From contig JACZQL010000107.1 of assembly GCA_022545745.1 (NCBI GenBank), positions 1 to 5,903 of the forward strand: a stretch of DNA of 5,903 nt. The letters are read 5' to 3'. The position numbers and the translations under genes are program-made. This document shows positions 1-5,645 of this stretch, piece after piece; within the stretch, counting starts at the first letter, position 1; each line of letters begins with the position of its first letter. The notes beneath the pieces were generated by a model that did no database searches, was not told the DNA's origin, and worked only from the letters and a program-made list of their open reading frames with translations. Origin of the DNA: Deltaproteobacteria bacterium (GTDB taxonomy: Bacteria; Desulfobacterota_B; Binatia; UBA9968).

Positions 1-388
1 TCATAATGCTTTCGGTGGCCTTGCTGGTGCTGATTGGGTCTGAGCTTAGATTATCCGCAAACTGGAAGGCAGAGTGGGAAGAGACGGTGGCCGCCGCCAA
101 GAAAGAAGGCAAGCTCGCACTCCACATGGTTCCGACGGTCAACGCGGAAAAAGTGATTTATGCCTGTCAGGAAAAATATCCGGAGATCAAGGTGACCACG
201 GGAATTGCTAAGGACCGGTCGTTTTGTAGGACGCCTCATGACCGAAAGGCGGGCCAAGAAGTACCTCACCTGAATGGCGACGCCGCAAGGAAGGCGTTAA
301 ATATCTTGGGATGTCTTTCCCGGAGAGGTCAAATCAAAGGCCGGTAAACAAATTCTTCAATAAGGTCCTCATGACAAGAAGGAAATGA
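1..388 (+). pseudogene. Remnant of a periplasmic ABC solute-binding protein gene (frameshifted, internally deleted)
   Basis: The first frame (from ATG at 6, possibly starting upstream of the window) gives a short hydrophobic signal-like stretch, then NWKAEWEETVAAAKKEGKL and a strand-rich segment, the usual mature N-terminus of Fe3+/spermidine-type extracellular solute-binding proteins. Around base 216 the homology moves to another frame: GRFVGRLMTERRAKKYLT (217-270), which fits the ERRAxKYL segment of the family, followed by a stop at 271. A third frame, from 272 to the stop at 386-388, reads EWRRRKEGVKYLGM and then NKFFNKVLM, which resembles the C-terminal end of such proteins. Only about 125 codons remain of a family usually 320-350 residues long, so most of the middle is missing. 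The ancestral role would have been substrate capture in the periplasm for an ABC importer; no permease or ATPase gene is visible. The single-frame reading of 113 residues is not a credible protein. The frame assignment is read directly; the family match is from memory of the motifs. Confidence 0.72.
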
Positions 389-390
389 CA

Positions 391-1089
391 CTAGCTGACC
401 TGAACCAGCATTGAAATGTCATAGGAACAGCGGGCCAACACCCTCCCATCAGGAGATGCCAGCTCGCCAATAAAGCGGGAGCCATAACGCACCTGACCAC
501 CAATTAAAGGCATGGTTCCAGAGAAGATGACCGTACCCGGCTGGCCCACGTTGCCAATGAGTTCCTGCAGATTCTTTGCTGTTATGAGCCCCCCAAGTGT
601 CCCAGACTGGTATTCGTGTTCGGCCTCGCCTTCCGTTACAGTACTGCGCAAGATCAACCCATCCCATTCCTTCATCAGTTGGTTGACCCTCCAGACCTCT
701 CTGCCAAGGACCTTGGGATAGATTTGCTTCGATTTTTCCACTGTGAGTGCCTCAAGGGCTCGGTCCGTATGATCGCTTCCCACGGTGACAAAAAGATCGT
801 CTTTCTCAATGAGGAGAACGTACTCCACCTCCCCTGAAGAGCTTCCATCGTTGGCCCAAACCGTACCACCGACCTGCAGGGACAACGGATTGACGGTGTA
901 AAGCTCCGGAACCCGTTTGGGGACCGGGACACCTTGCTGGGCGAGCTCTTCAATATGACGTCGTACGGACTCCTGATCTCGTCCCGTATATCCGGCAAGA
1001 ACGAGTTGCTTAGCTTCGAATCGTAGCGGCCGGTTATTGGCAACATCCCAAAACTCAAGGCTCCGGGTGGGTGAAGTGATTTGGTTCAT
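391..1089 (-). CDS. DUF2848 family protein
   Basis: This 232-residue protein matches the usual size and signature of the DUF2848 family. The clearest motif is SSGEVEYVLL (83-92), followed by the highly characteristic VGSDHTDRALE (103-113), then a KSKQ..PKVLG segment (119-129) and W.GLILRS (142-149). The C-terminal part has GTMPLIGG (191-198) and FIGEL.SPDG (206-215), which recall the C-terminal domain of fumarylacetoacetate-hydrolase-fold enzymes, so an acid-handling hydrolase or lyase role is possible but unproven. There is no signal peptide or membrane segment, so it should be cytoplasmic. The start is the ATG at 1089; the upstream purine stretch is only a weak ribosome site. The stop lies 2 bp from the end of the neighbouring pseudogene, tail to tail. 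It is divergent from the cupin gene, and the two may share control from the intergenic region. The family call is firm, the biochemical function unknown. Confidence 0.88.
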   Translation of the reverse strand: MNQITSPTRSLEFWDVANNRPLRFEAKQLVLAGYTGRDQESVRRHIEELAQQGVPVPKRVPELYTVNPLSLQVGGTVWANDGSSSGEVEYVLLIEKDDLFVTVGSDHTDRALEALTVEKSKQIYPKVLGREVWRVNQLMKEWDGLILRSTVTEGEAEHEYQSGTLGGLITAKNLQELIGNVGQPGTVIFSGTMPLIGGQVRYGSRFIGELASPDGRVLARCSYDISMLVQVS

Positions 1090-1155
1090 GTCAATGGCCC
1101 ACTACCCTCATAAAGTTAATGTCGATATCCTCAGCCGTTCCTTTGAGAACGAACC

Positions 1156-1185
1156 TTGCACCATTGCCTTCATCTATCGTATAGG
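1156..1185 (+). promoter_or_regulatory. Candidate promoter for the cupin gene
   Basis: TTGCAC at 1156-1161 and TATAGG at 1180-1185 are separated by 18 bp, a plausible sigma-70-type arrangement, and would give a leader of about 70 bases before the ATG at 1262. The -35 box is imperfect. The -10 box overlaps the centre of an inverted repeat, which would suit control by a repressor. This is a prediction from pattern only. Confidence 0.35.
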
Positions 1186-1196
1186 ATACCAATGGT
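1160..1196. promoter_or_regulatory. Inverted repeat in the divergent intergenic region, candidate operator
   Basis: ACCATTG (1160-1166) and CAATGGT (1190-1196) form a perfect 7-bp inverted repeat with a 23-bp spacer. Nested inside, almost at the same centre, is the palindrome CTATCGTATAG (1174-1184). The nested two-fold symmetry lies between two divergent genes (DUF2848 on the left, cupin on the right) and covers the predicted cupin -10 box. This is what a binding site for a dimeric or tetrameric regulator would look like, but no regulator gene is in the window and the site could be chance. The rest of the 172-bp region (1090-1261) shows no gene. Confidence 0.35.
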
Positions 1197-1261
1197 CAAC
1201 AGGCTGTGTGGCACCCAGGGCTACGGCTGGCAAACTAATCCAAATATAGAAAGCCGAGACT

Positions 1262-1606
1262 ATGCCAAAACTTGAGCGAGAGTTCTTTAACCCATCCAAT
1301 ATTCCAGCAAAGCCTGTGGGCGGAATCCCTGGCCTGAGTGAACAAATTCTATCCCAGGACCCAGAGAGCGGCGATTATACCCGAATTCTACTGTTTGAGC
1401 CTGGAACCGATACCTCCGCCATGGGCGTCCAACGCCACGATTTCTGGGAAGAGGTGTGGATCCTGGAGGGAGACCTTTTCGACATCTCTTTAGGCCAGAC
1501 GTTTGTGAAGGGCATGTATGCCTGCCGGCCACCAGGCATGCCACACGGCCCATGGCGTTCACAAAACGGATGCAAGACTTTTGAGACCCGATCCTACCGG
1601 AAGTAA
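1262..1606 (+). CDS. Small single-domain cupin protein (ChrR-type cupin-like)
   Basis: The 114-residue product is one cupin barrel. Cupin motif 2 is complete: G84, five residues, P90-x-G92, two residues, H95 (GMYACRPPGMPH), followed by GPW. Motif 1 is represented by RHDFWEEVWILEG (58-70): H59, the acidic pair E63/E64 and G70 are present, but the second His of the usual HxH is Phe61, so the metal site would be formed by H59, a Glu and H95, or altered. The layout resembles the ChrR-type anti-sigma/cupin_7 proteins and small cupins found beside catabolic genes. It may bind a metal and act as a dioxygenase, isomerase or ligand sensor; nothing in the sequence decides which. There is no signal peptide. 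It starts at ATG 1262 with only a weak upstream purine stretch (GAAAG), and ends 17 bp from the convergent HbpS-like gene. Confidence 0.85.
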   Translation: MPKLEREFFNPSNIPAKPVGGIPGLSEQILSQDPESGDYTRILLFEPGTDTSAMGVQRHDFWEEVWILEGDLFDISLGQTFVKGMYACRPPGMPHGPWRSQNGCKTFETRSYRK

Positions 1607-1623
1607 TCAAAGAACGGGTGGCC

Positions 1624-2046
1624 TCACGCCTTAAATTCTAGCCCGGCAGCCCGGAGCCCTTCGATGGCGCAGGCTTCGTCTTCGTCCGATGTGCCACCGC
1701 TTACGCCAACTGCACCGATGATGGAATTGCCTTCAAGGATTAACACACCCCCTGCCACCGGGACCACTTTGCCATCGGATAGATCGGATAAAGAATTTAA
1801 GAAGGTAGGCCTATCCTTGAGGCGTTGACCAAGTTCTCGGGTCGATTCCCCCATGCCAACCGCTCCCCATGCCTTTCCGATGGCAATCTGAGGACGCAGG
1901 ATGCTGGCCTCATCTTCTCGTTTGAGCGCCTTTAAGTGCCCACCGTCATCCAGCACTGCGACACAGAGAGGCCTGAGCTTTAACTCTCTGGCCTTCTCCA
2001 GGGTCTTATCCACTATGATTGCGGCTTTTTCCAATGTCAGCTTCAT
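1624..2046 (-). CDS. GlcG/HbpS family protein (heme-binding/heme-degrading domain family)
   Basis: The 140-residue product covers the whole GlcG/HbpS domain. Diagnostic pieces are CVAVLDDGGHLKALKRED (28-45), the KAWGAVGMGEST helix (59-70), VVPVAGGVLI (94-103) and IIGAVGVSGGTSDEDEACA (109-127), with the family's terminal AIEGLRAAG. It lacks a secretion signal, unlike extracellular HbpS of Streptomyces, so it is probably cytoplasmic. Members bind heme or small ligands in some cases, and the family is often found in operons for catabolism of small acids and aromatics, where its role is unclear. I chose ATG 2046 over the upstream GTG at 2070: AGAGAGG lies 7 bases before the ATG, while the GTG start would overlap the stop of the preceding gene. 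The 20-bp gap to that gene suggests co-transcription with it. Confidence 0.9.
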   Translation of the reverse strand: MKLTLEKAAIIVDKTLEKARELKLRPLCVAVLDDGGHLKALKREDEASILRPQIAIGKAWGAVGMGESTRELGQRLKDRPTFLNSLSDLSDGKVVPVAGGVLILEGNSIIGAVGVSGGTSDEDEACAIEGLRAAGLEFKA

Positions 2047-2053
2047 CACAATT

Positions 2054-2060
2054 CCTCTCT
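2054..2060 (-). promoter_or_regulatory. Ribosome binding site that sets the HbpS-like start
   Basis: On the minus strand AGAGAGG is followed by a 7-base spacer and ATG (2046). This supports the shorter 140-residue start rather than a GTG start at 2070. The site lies entirely in the 20-bp gap after the stop of the upstream gene, consistent with translation from a shared message. Confidence 0.6.
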
Positions 2061-2066
2061 TTGTTG

Positions 2067-2993
2067 TCACTCAGTCCAAAGATGGCTGAATCGTGTGTCA
2101 ACCACCTGGTCGTAGGGGACCGGTCCTGAAAGAAGACCACACTCTTGGGCGAAACGGTTCATCTTCGTAATCACCTCTTCTGAGATGGTGGGATCATAAT
2201 AGGGAACATCACGTCTTATGAGTTCGGCAATTAGCTCAGCCTCCGTGGGAGGATAGATGCGTCGTCCCACCTCAGTGGCACGGTCAGGATCTTCCCGGAG
2301 GGCCTTTTGGGCCATAACAAGCGCACGCACGGCCGCTGCAACCCCCTTGGGGTCCTCCTCGATTTTCTTTTCCGTCGCGACCATTGCGGGGAAGGTATAG
2401 TACTGGGCAGCGGGCGGGCCATCTCCCCGACGAATATCCAGAACTACCGTACCAACACCACGGCGCACTGCCACCTCACAACCCATCCCGTTTGCCCAGA
2501 AACCATCGAGCTTGCCCTCCTCCAGGGCCTTCGCAGCTGAAATACCAAAAGACGTACTTGCCCCAGTGGCACCAGGAATCGGCATAATCTGCACATTGTT
2601 ACTTTTTTCGTCGATGCCAGCTTCAGCCAGCAGCCGGTGCAGTCCCAGATCAGGGCCTGGTGCCGCACCGATCCTAAGTCCTTTGACTGCTGTTAAATCC
2701 CCGCGCTTAGCCCGTAGATCTGACCTCAAGACGAGGAACCAGTACATCCTTTGAGCCAAGGCCACGAGGAGCCTGGCCCCCTTCCAGTCGGGAAACGCCG
2801 CCAAGGTGGCATGCGCGGAACCAACCGCCAAATCCAGCTCACCCGCACGCAATGCCTCCATGGTTTTGGGCACAGGGAACAGGAGCTCCACTCTTTTTGT
2901 GTCTAACCCTGCAGACTTAAAAAACCCCAATTCCACAGCGGCAATCACAGGAAAGTAAGAATTTGAAATGAGATCAGGGACGGCAATTCTCAT
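2067..2993 (-). CDS. NMT1/SsuA-like solute-binding-fold protein without signal peptide
   Basis: The 308-residue product has the type-2 periplasmic binding fold of the NMT1/SsuA/ThiY group: IAVPD..SNSYFPVIAAVELGFF (3-25) then AGLD, ALRAGELDLAVGSA (47-60), the hinge-side LRSDLRA.. and VKGLRIGAAPG (103-113), and ALEEGKLDGFWANG (156-169) in lobe two. It is nearly full length for the mature domain, but translation starts directly at the first strand with no signal peptide or lipobox. A TAG stop lies in frame 15 bases upstream of the ATG, and AGAGGA sits 8 bases before it, so a longer secreted form is not possible in this assembly. It is therefore probably cytoplasmic: a ligand-binding sensor, or an enzyme on this fold such as THI5/NMT1 or, as I recall it, 4,5-dihydroxyphthalate decarboxylase. 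No permease or ATPase gene is nearby. It is followed by the HbpS-like gene in a likely two-gene operon. Confidence 0.85.
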   Translation of the reverse strand: MRIAVPDLISNSYFPVIAAVELGFFKSAGLDTKRVELLFPVPKTMEALRAGELDLAVGSAHATLAAFPDWKGARLLVALAQRMYWFLVLRSDLRAKRGDLTAVKGLRIGAAPGPDLGLHRLLAEAGIDEKSNNVQIMPIPGATGASTSFGISAAKALEEGKLDGFWANGMGCEVAVRRGVGTVVLDIRRGDGPPAAQYYTFPAMVATEKKIEEDPKGVAAAVRALVMAQKALREDPDRATEVGRRIYPPTEAELIAELIRRDVPYYDPTISEEVITKMNRFAQECGLLSGPVPYDQVVDTRFSHLWTE

Positions 2994-3080
2994 AGGATTT
3001 ATCCTCTAAGAGACCTACGTGCCTGTTTGAGAATGGTACAGTAGATCCGATTCGTTTAAGCAAAGAGGGTTTGGAAGCAG

Positions 3081-3112
3081 AAAAGGGGACCGGCAGGTTC
3101 CGGTCCCCTTTT
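3081..3112 (-). terminator. Intrinsic terminator after the amidohydrolase gene
   Basis: A perfect 13-bp inverted repeat, AAAAGGGGACCGG (3081-3093) and CCGGTCCCCTTTT (3100-3112), encloses a 6-base loop. On the minus strand it lies 25 bases beyond the amidohydrolase stop, and the stem ends in four T residues, so it should end the dehydrogenase-amidohydrolase transcript. Because the stem is symmetrical it could also work on the plus strand, though no plus-strand gene ends here. The 87 bp between it and the binding-protein ATG (2994-3080) should contain that gene's own promoter; I found no convincing -35/-10 pair there. Confidence 0.85.
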
Positions 3113-3137
3113 GCGTATATCCTCGCCCTTGTTTCTC

Positions 3138-4127
3138 CTAGTTCGGGAGCTTTACACGGGTAAAGACCTTTAACGGGTTCTTTTGAAAGATCTTTAGCTT
3201 GTCTTCAGCAGTCAAGAACTCCAGGCTATCGATCACCGGAACCAGGTCATCGGAGGGCCTCCCCGTGTCAAGGCGTTTCGCCCCTCCCGAGCCGGGGGCC
3301 TCAGTCCCAAAACACATCTGATCGACGCCCCTCTGCTTGATGGCAGCAGTCAAAAAATCAGTATCATAGGCACAAGCGTCATAGAAAAGATTGTTCCTGA
3401 GGTCCTTCTGAGAGATGTGGTGGTCTGTGGGGATGAAGCGGTTTAGGGCCCCACCGCAGTGGCAGATAATTATTTTGAGGCGCGGGAAGACCTCAAAGAC
3501 ATTACTGTGGGCCAAGATGTGCATGGCAAGGAACTCTTCAATGTAATTGTTCATCTGGTAGTTGGCTGGAATATGCTCGATCCGAGGATCATGGCTAGTG
3601 GAAGGGTGCACCATGAGGGGGGCATCCAGCTCCACTGACTTTTCGTAAATGGGGTACCAATACTCATCGGCCATCCCGGGTGTCTGTTTGTCGGCGCCGG
3701 GATCGGGATTTACGTATGCCCCCACGAAACCCAACTCTTTGACACACCGCTCAAACTCGGGGATACAGTTCCTGGTATCCTTCTCGCGGCTCTGCGGCAG
3801 TTGGGCCATGCCCATGAACCGATCCGGATGTAACTTGCAAATTTGAGCGATCACGTCGTTCGTTTTCGTACACCAGTCAGCCTGGAGAAATGGGCGCAAC
3901 CATTGCCACATGGCGATGGGCCGAGGACCCAACAGCTGGAGATCAATATTTCTCTCATCCATGACCTTTAGATGCCGAGCCTGAGCCGCCTCCAATTGCT
4001 CATCTGAAATATCTAGCTTCCCCCAACCGGCAGTATTCTGAGCGACCATTCCCGCCAGATGCCCCCTGAATTGCGGGGGAGTCGTCATATGGCCGTGAAC
4101 ATCAACTACTTTTTGACCGTTATGCAT
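3138..4127 (-). CDS. Amidohydrolase-2 family protein, similar to 4-oxalomesaconate hydratase (LigJ-like)
   Basis: The 329-residue product is a TIM-barrel amidohydrolase of the Amidohydro_2 group. The metal-binding HxH is VDVHGHM (H11, H13); MVHPS supplies H174; IICHCGGALNRF gives H223; and FGTEAPG ends the barrel with E276. A Glu at this last position, rather than the Asp of ACMSD and most relatives, together with these spacings, resembles LigJ of Sphingobium, the zinc-dependent hydratase that converts 4-oxalomesaconate in the protocatechuate 4,5-cleavage pathway (about 340 residues). Other possibilities are a decarboxylase or lactonase of the same family, so substrate and reaction are not settled. 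It should be cytoplasmic. The start at ATG 4127 is fixed by AAGGAG with a 7-base spacer. It follows the Gfo/Idh/MocA gene by 58 bp on the same strand and precedes a strong terminator, so the two probably form a two-gene operon. Confidence 0.87.
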   Translation of the reverse strand: MHNGQKVVDVHGHMTTPPQFRGHLAGMVAQNTAGWGKLDISDEQLEAAQARHLKVMDERNIDLQLLGPRPIAMWQWLRPFLQADWCTKTNDVIAQICKLHPDRFMGMAQLPQSREKDTRNCIPEFERCVKELGFVGAYVNPDPGADKQTPGMADEYWYPIYEKSVELDAPLMVHPSTSHDPRIEHIPANYQMNNYIEEFLAMHILAHSNVFEVFPRLKIIICHCGGALNRFIPTDHHISQKDLRNNLFYDACAYDTDFLTAAIKQRGVDQMCFGTEAPGSGGAKRLDTGRPSDDLVPVIDSLEFLTAEDKLKIFQKNPLKVFTRVKLPN

Positions 4128-4134
4128 TTTTTAT

Positions 4135-4140
4135 CTCCTT
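4135..4140 (-). promoter_or_regulatory. Strong ribosome binding site of the amidohydrolase gene
   Basis: The minus strand reads AAGGAG, then seven A/T-rich bases, then ATG at 4127. It is the best Shine-Dalgarno site of the window and fixes the amidohydrolase start. It suggests high translation relative to the neighbouring genes. Confidence 0.7.
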
Positions 4141-4185
4141 ATCTAACATTGGCTGTGCTAGCATCCTTCTCAATTCAAGCACGTG

Positions 4186-5415
4186 TTAATCATCCCCCGG
4201 CGGGGTAGGGATCTGGTGTGACATCATGATCTCCCGTCTTTCCTTACCCGATTGCATGAGGGCGAGGCAGACTTCCAAAGTAGCCAATCCCCAGTGACCC
4301 GTATGACGAATGGGCTTGTTCAGCACCACGGCGTTGTACAGCTCTTCCAACTCTCCACGACGCGACTGGCCCGCCTCCGGCAGTGGCACATCTTTCACGC
4401 CATCGTCACCGTACACGTATAGTCCAAACTGGGACTGCCGGATGTCCCCCCTCTCACAAGTGGCAACCAGGATACCCAGGTCATTGGGAACCCATGGCCG
4501 ACGCCCTTCTCGGCGGAAAAGCGCTCCTTCCGCGGAGCCTCCGATGCGCATGGCATCCTTGGCCTGAAATTCATCCCTCGTACCGTCAAGCAATCCCTTT
4601 CTGATCTCATTTCTTTCGGCGGGCGTATAGCGCATACGATCGGTACCCCAGGCCACCAGCTCTGAGGCGAGGAAGTACCCGTACCCATTGTGCATAAGGT
4701 TTGCCGGTGTGCCGTCCTCAAATTCCAGATAGCCCGAGTAGTATCCAGGAATCGAACGTCCTGGGAACCACTGTCCAGTGGTACCCCGTACACTCCTCAC
4801 CATGCCACCTCCAAGTAGGCGGAGGGAATCAATCTGGTGAGGCCCTTGCCGGTAAGCCATGCCTCCTCCTTGGGCGAGGTCAAGTTCCTCCGCCGTCCTG
4901 GGCCTGAGCATCCAGTCGGTATAGGCCCAGACGTGGAGGGCACATAATTTACCCAGCTCACCGGACTGGATAATTCGCCGCATGGTTCGGATGTGGGGAC
5001 CGTAGCTTTGCGTATGGCCGCAGAGGAGCTTTACCTTGTTTTTCTCTACCGCCGCGATCATCCGCTCGGCTTCTTCAATGGATATGGCCATGGGCTTTTC
5101 CACGACCACGTGCTTTCCGTGCTCAGCGGCAATGATCGTATGGGGCCCATGAAATTTGTTTGGTGTAGAAATCCATACCGCTTCTACATCGGGATCCTCG
5201 CAGAGCTTCTCAATGCTATTGTAGACTTTGGCGTCATACCTTTTTTGGAACGTTTCCAAAACGCGATTGTTCACGTCCGCCCCAGCCACCAGTTCAAGCT
5301 GAGGCGCCTTCTCCATCGCCGGTAGGATCTCGGAGGCACCGACCCCGATACCGACAACGCCGATCTTGAGCTTTCTTTGGGACTCGTTTGTAGCCGTCGC
5401 CTGTTCTGCCGCCAT
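4186..5415 (-). CDS. Gfo/Idh/MocA family oxidoreductase, Pht4-like
   Basis: With the ATG at 5415 the product is 409 residues. The N-terminal Rossmann domain opens with LKIGVVGIGVGASEILPAME (16-35), binds NAD(P) through the glycine-rich loop, continues with ADVNN and WISTPNKFHGPHTIIAAEHGKHV (81-103), and carries the family motif EKP (106-108; K107 is the usual catalytic lysine). The C-terminal domain has GPHQID (191-196), where H193 and D196 match the conserved HxxD. Its length and C-terminal extension resemble the proteins named phthalate 4,5-dihydrodiol/4,5-dihydroxyphthalate dehydrogenase (Pht4) more than the roughly 315-residue LigC, but sugar dehydrogenases share the same motifs. An alternative TTG start at 5448 adds 11 residues; I reject it because purine-rich AGGAAGGTGGAG precedes the 5415 ATG and the predicted -10 box covers the TTG. 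It is the first gene of a likely operon with the amidohydrolase. Confidence 0.9.
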   Translation of the reverse strand: MAAEQATATNESQRKLKIGVVGIGVGASEILPAMEKAPQLELVAGADVNNRVLETFQKRYDAKVYNSIEKLCEDPDVEAVWISTPNKFHGPHTIIAAEHGKHVVVEKPMAISIEEAERMIAAVEKNKVKLLCGHTQSYGPHIRTMRRIIQSGELGKLCALHVWAYTDWMLRPRTAEELDLAQGGGMAYRQGPHQIDSLRLLGGGMVRSVRGTTGQWFPGRSIPGYYSGYLEFEDGTPANLMHNGYGYFLASELVAWGTDRMRYTPAERNEIRKGLLDGTRDEFQAKDAMRIGGSAEGALFRREGRRPWVPNDLGILVATCERGDIRQSQFGLYVYGDDGVKDVPLPEAGQSRRGELEELYNAVVLNKPIRHTGHWGLATLEVCLALMQSGKERREIMMSHQIPTPPGDD

Positions 5416-5447
5416 AATCTCCACCTTCCTGTTGTTTTTTTGGGCCA

Positions 5448-5478
5448 AGCCTATCAGACTCTATGGAGCGGTTGTCAA
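5448..5478 (-). promoter_or_regulatory. Candidate sigma-70-type promoter of the dehydrogenase-amidohydrolase operon
   Basis: On the minus strand a perfect TTGACA (5473-5478) is followed by either GATAGG after 17 bp (5450-5455) or TAGGCT after 19 bp (5448-5453). Transcription would begin near 5440 and leave a leader of about 25 bases before the ATG at 5415. The -35 box is strong and the -10 box weak, which often goes with activator-dependent expression. This is pattern-based. Confidence 0.5.
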
Positions 5479-5516
5479 GACTTACCTGCTAACTTATTGG
5501 CAAAAATTTATCCCGC

Positions 5517-5531
5517 GACCCAGTCTGGGTC
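5517..5531. promoter_or_regulatory. Palindrome upstream of the operon promoter, candidate operator
   Basis: GACCCAGTCTGGGTC reads the same on both strands apart from its central base. It lies about 40 bp upstream of the predicted -35 box of the dehydrogenase operon, a normal position for an activator site. On the minus strand it is followed at some distance by TTTTT, so a weak terminator is an alternative. No regulator gene is nearby to support a specific family. Confidence 0.35.
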
Positions 5532-5604
5532 TTCCAAGGGATAGGCTGTCTGCTTCTCACAGATCCCCCTACCATATTCGGCACGGGCCTGTAAGCCTCC
5601 TTGC

Positions 5605-5616
5605 GAGAAATTTCTC
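5605..5616. repeat. Perfect 12-bp palindrome
   Basis: GAGAAATTTCTC is perfectly self-complementary and sits in the intergenic stretch, just downstream of the broken metallo-beta-lactamase gene and 130 bp upstream of the operon promoter. It could be a protein-binding site. With no loop it makes a poor terminator, and chance cannot be excluded. Confidence 0.3.
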
Positions 5617-5645
5617 CCATTGGGCGAAGAATCCTGGACCCGTCC

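Larger units (their letters stand above)
5449..5645. other. Intergenic stretch upstream of the operon, no convincing gene
   Basis: This stretch lies between the end of the broken metallo-beta-lactamase gene and the dehydrogenase operon. On the minus strand it contains the candidate promoter, two short palindromes and an AAGGAGG site (5596-5602) placed 11 bases before a GTG that opens a 31-codon frame ending at 5489. That frame resembles nothing I know and is not called as a gene. It could equally be decayed coding sequence. Confidence 0.5.

Noticed and set aside
675..1058. 127-codon open frame on the minus strand inside the DUF2848 gene
   Set aside because: It is an alternative frame of the well-supported DUF2848 gene, with a low-complexity Ser/Arg-rich composition and no family motif.
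1037..1249. 70-codon plus-strand frame crossing the divergent intergenic region
   Set aside because: It begins antisense within DUF2848, has no ribosome site and covers the likely promoters.
1287..1610. 107-codon frame opposite the cupin gene
   Set aside because: It is antisense to a gene with complete cupin motif 2 and shows no recognisable domain.
4156..4163. TGCTAGCA palindrome between the dehydrogenase and amidohydrolase genes
   Set aside because: An 8-bp palindrome is expected by chance, and there is no T tract or other sign of function.
4395..4793. 132-codon frame within the dehydrogenase gene
   Set aside because: It is a same-strand shadow frame of the Gfo/Idh/MocA gene, which has the conserved motifs in its own frame.
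4993..5325. 110-codon plus-strand frame
   Set aside because: It is antisense to the Rossmann domain of the dehydrogenase and has no motif of its own.
5446..5448. TTG as start of the dehydrogenase (adds 11 residues)
   Set aside because: The ATG at 5415 has a purine-rich ribosome site, and the TTG lies in the predicted -10 region.
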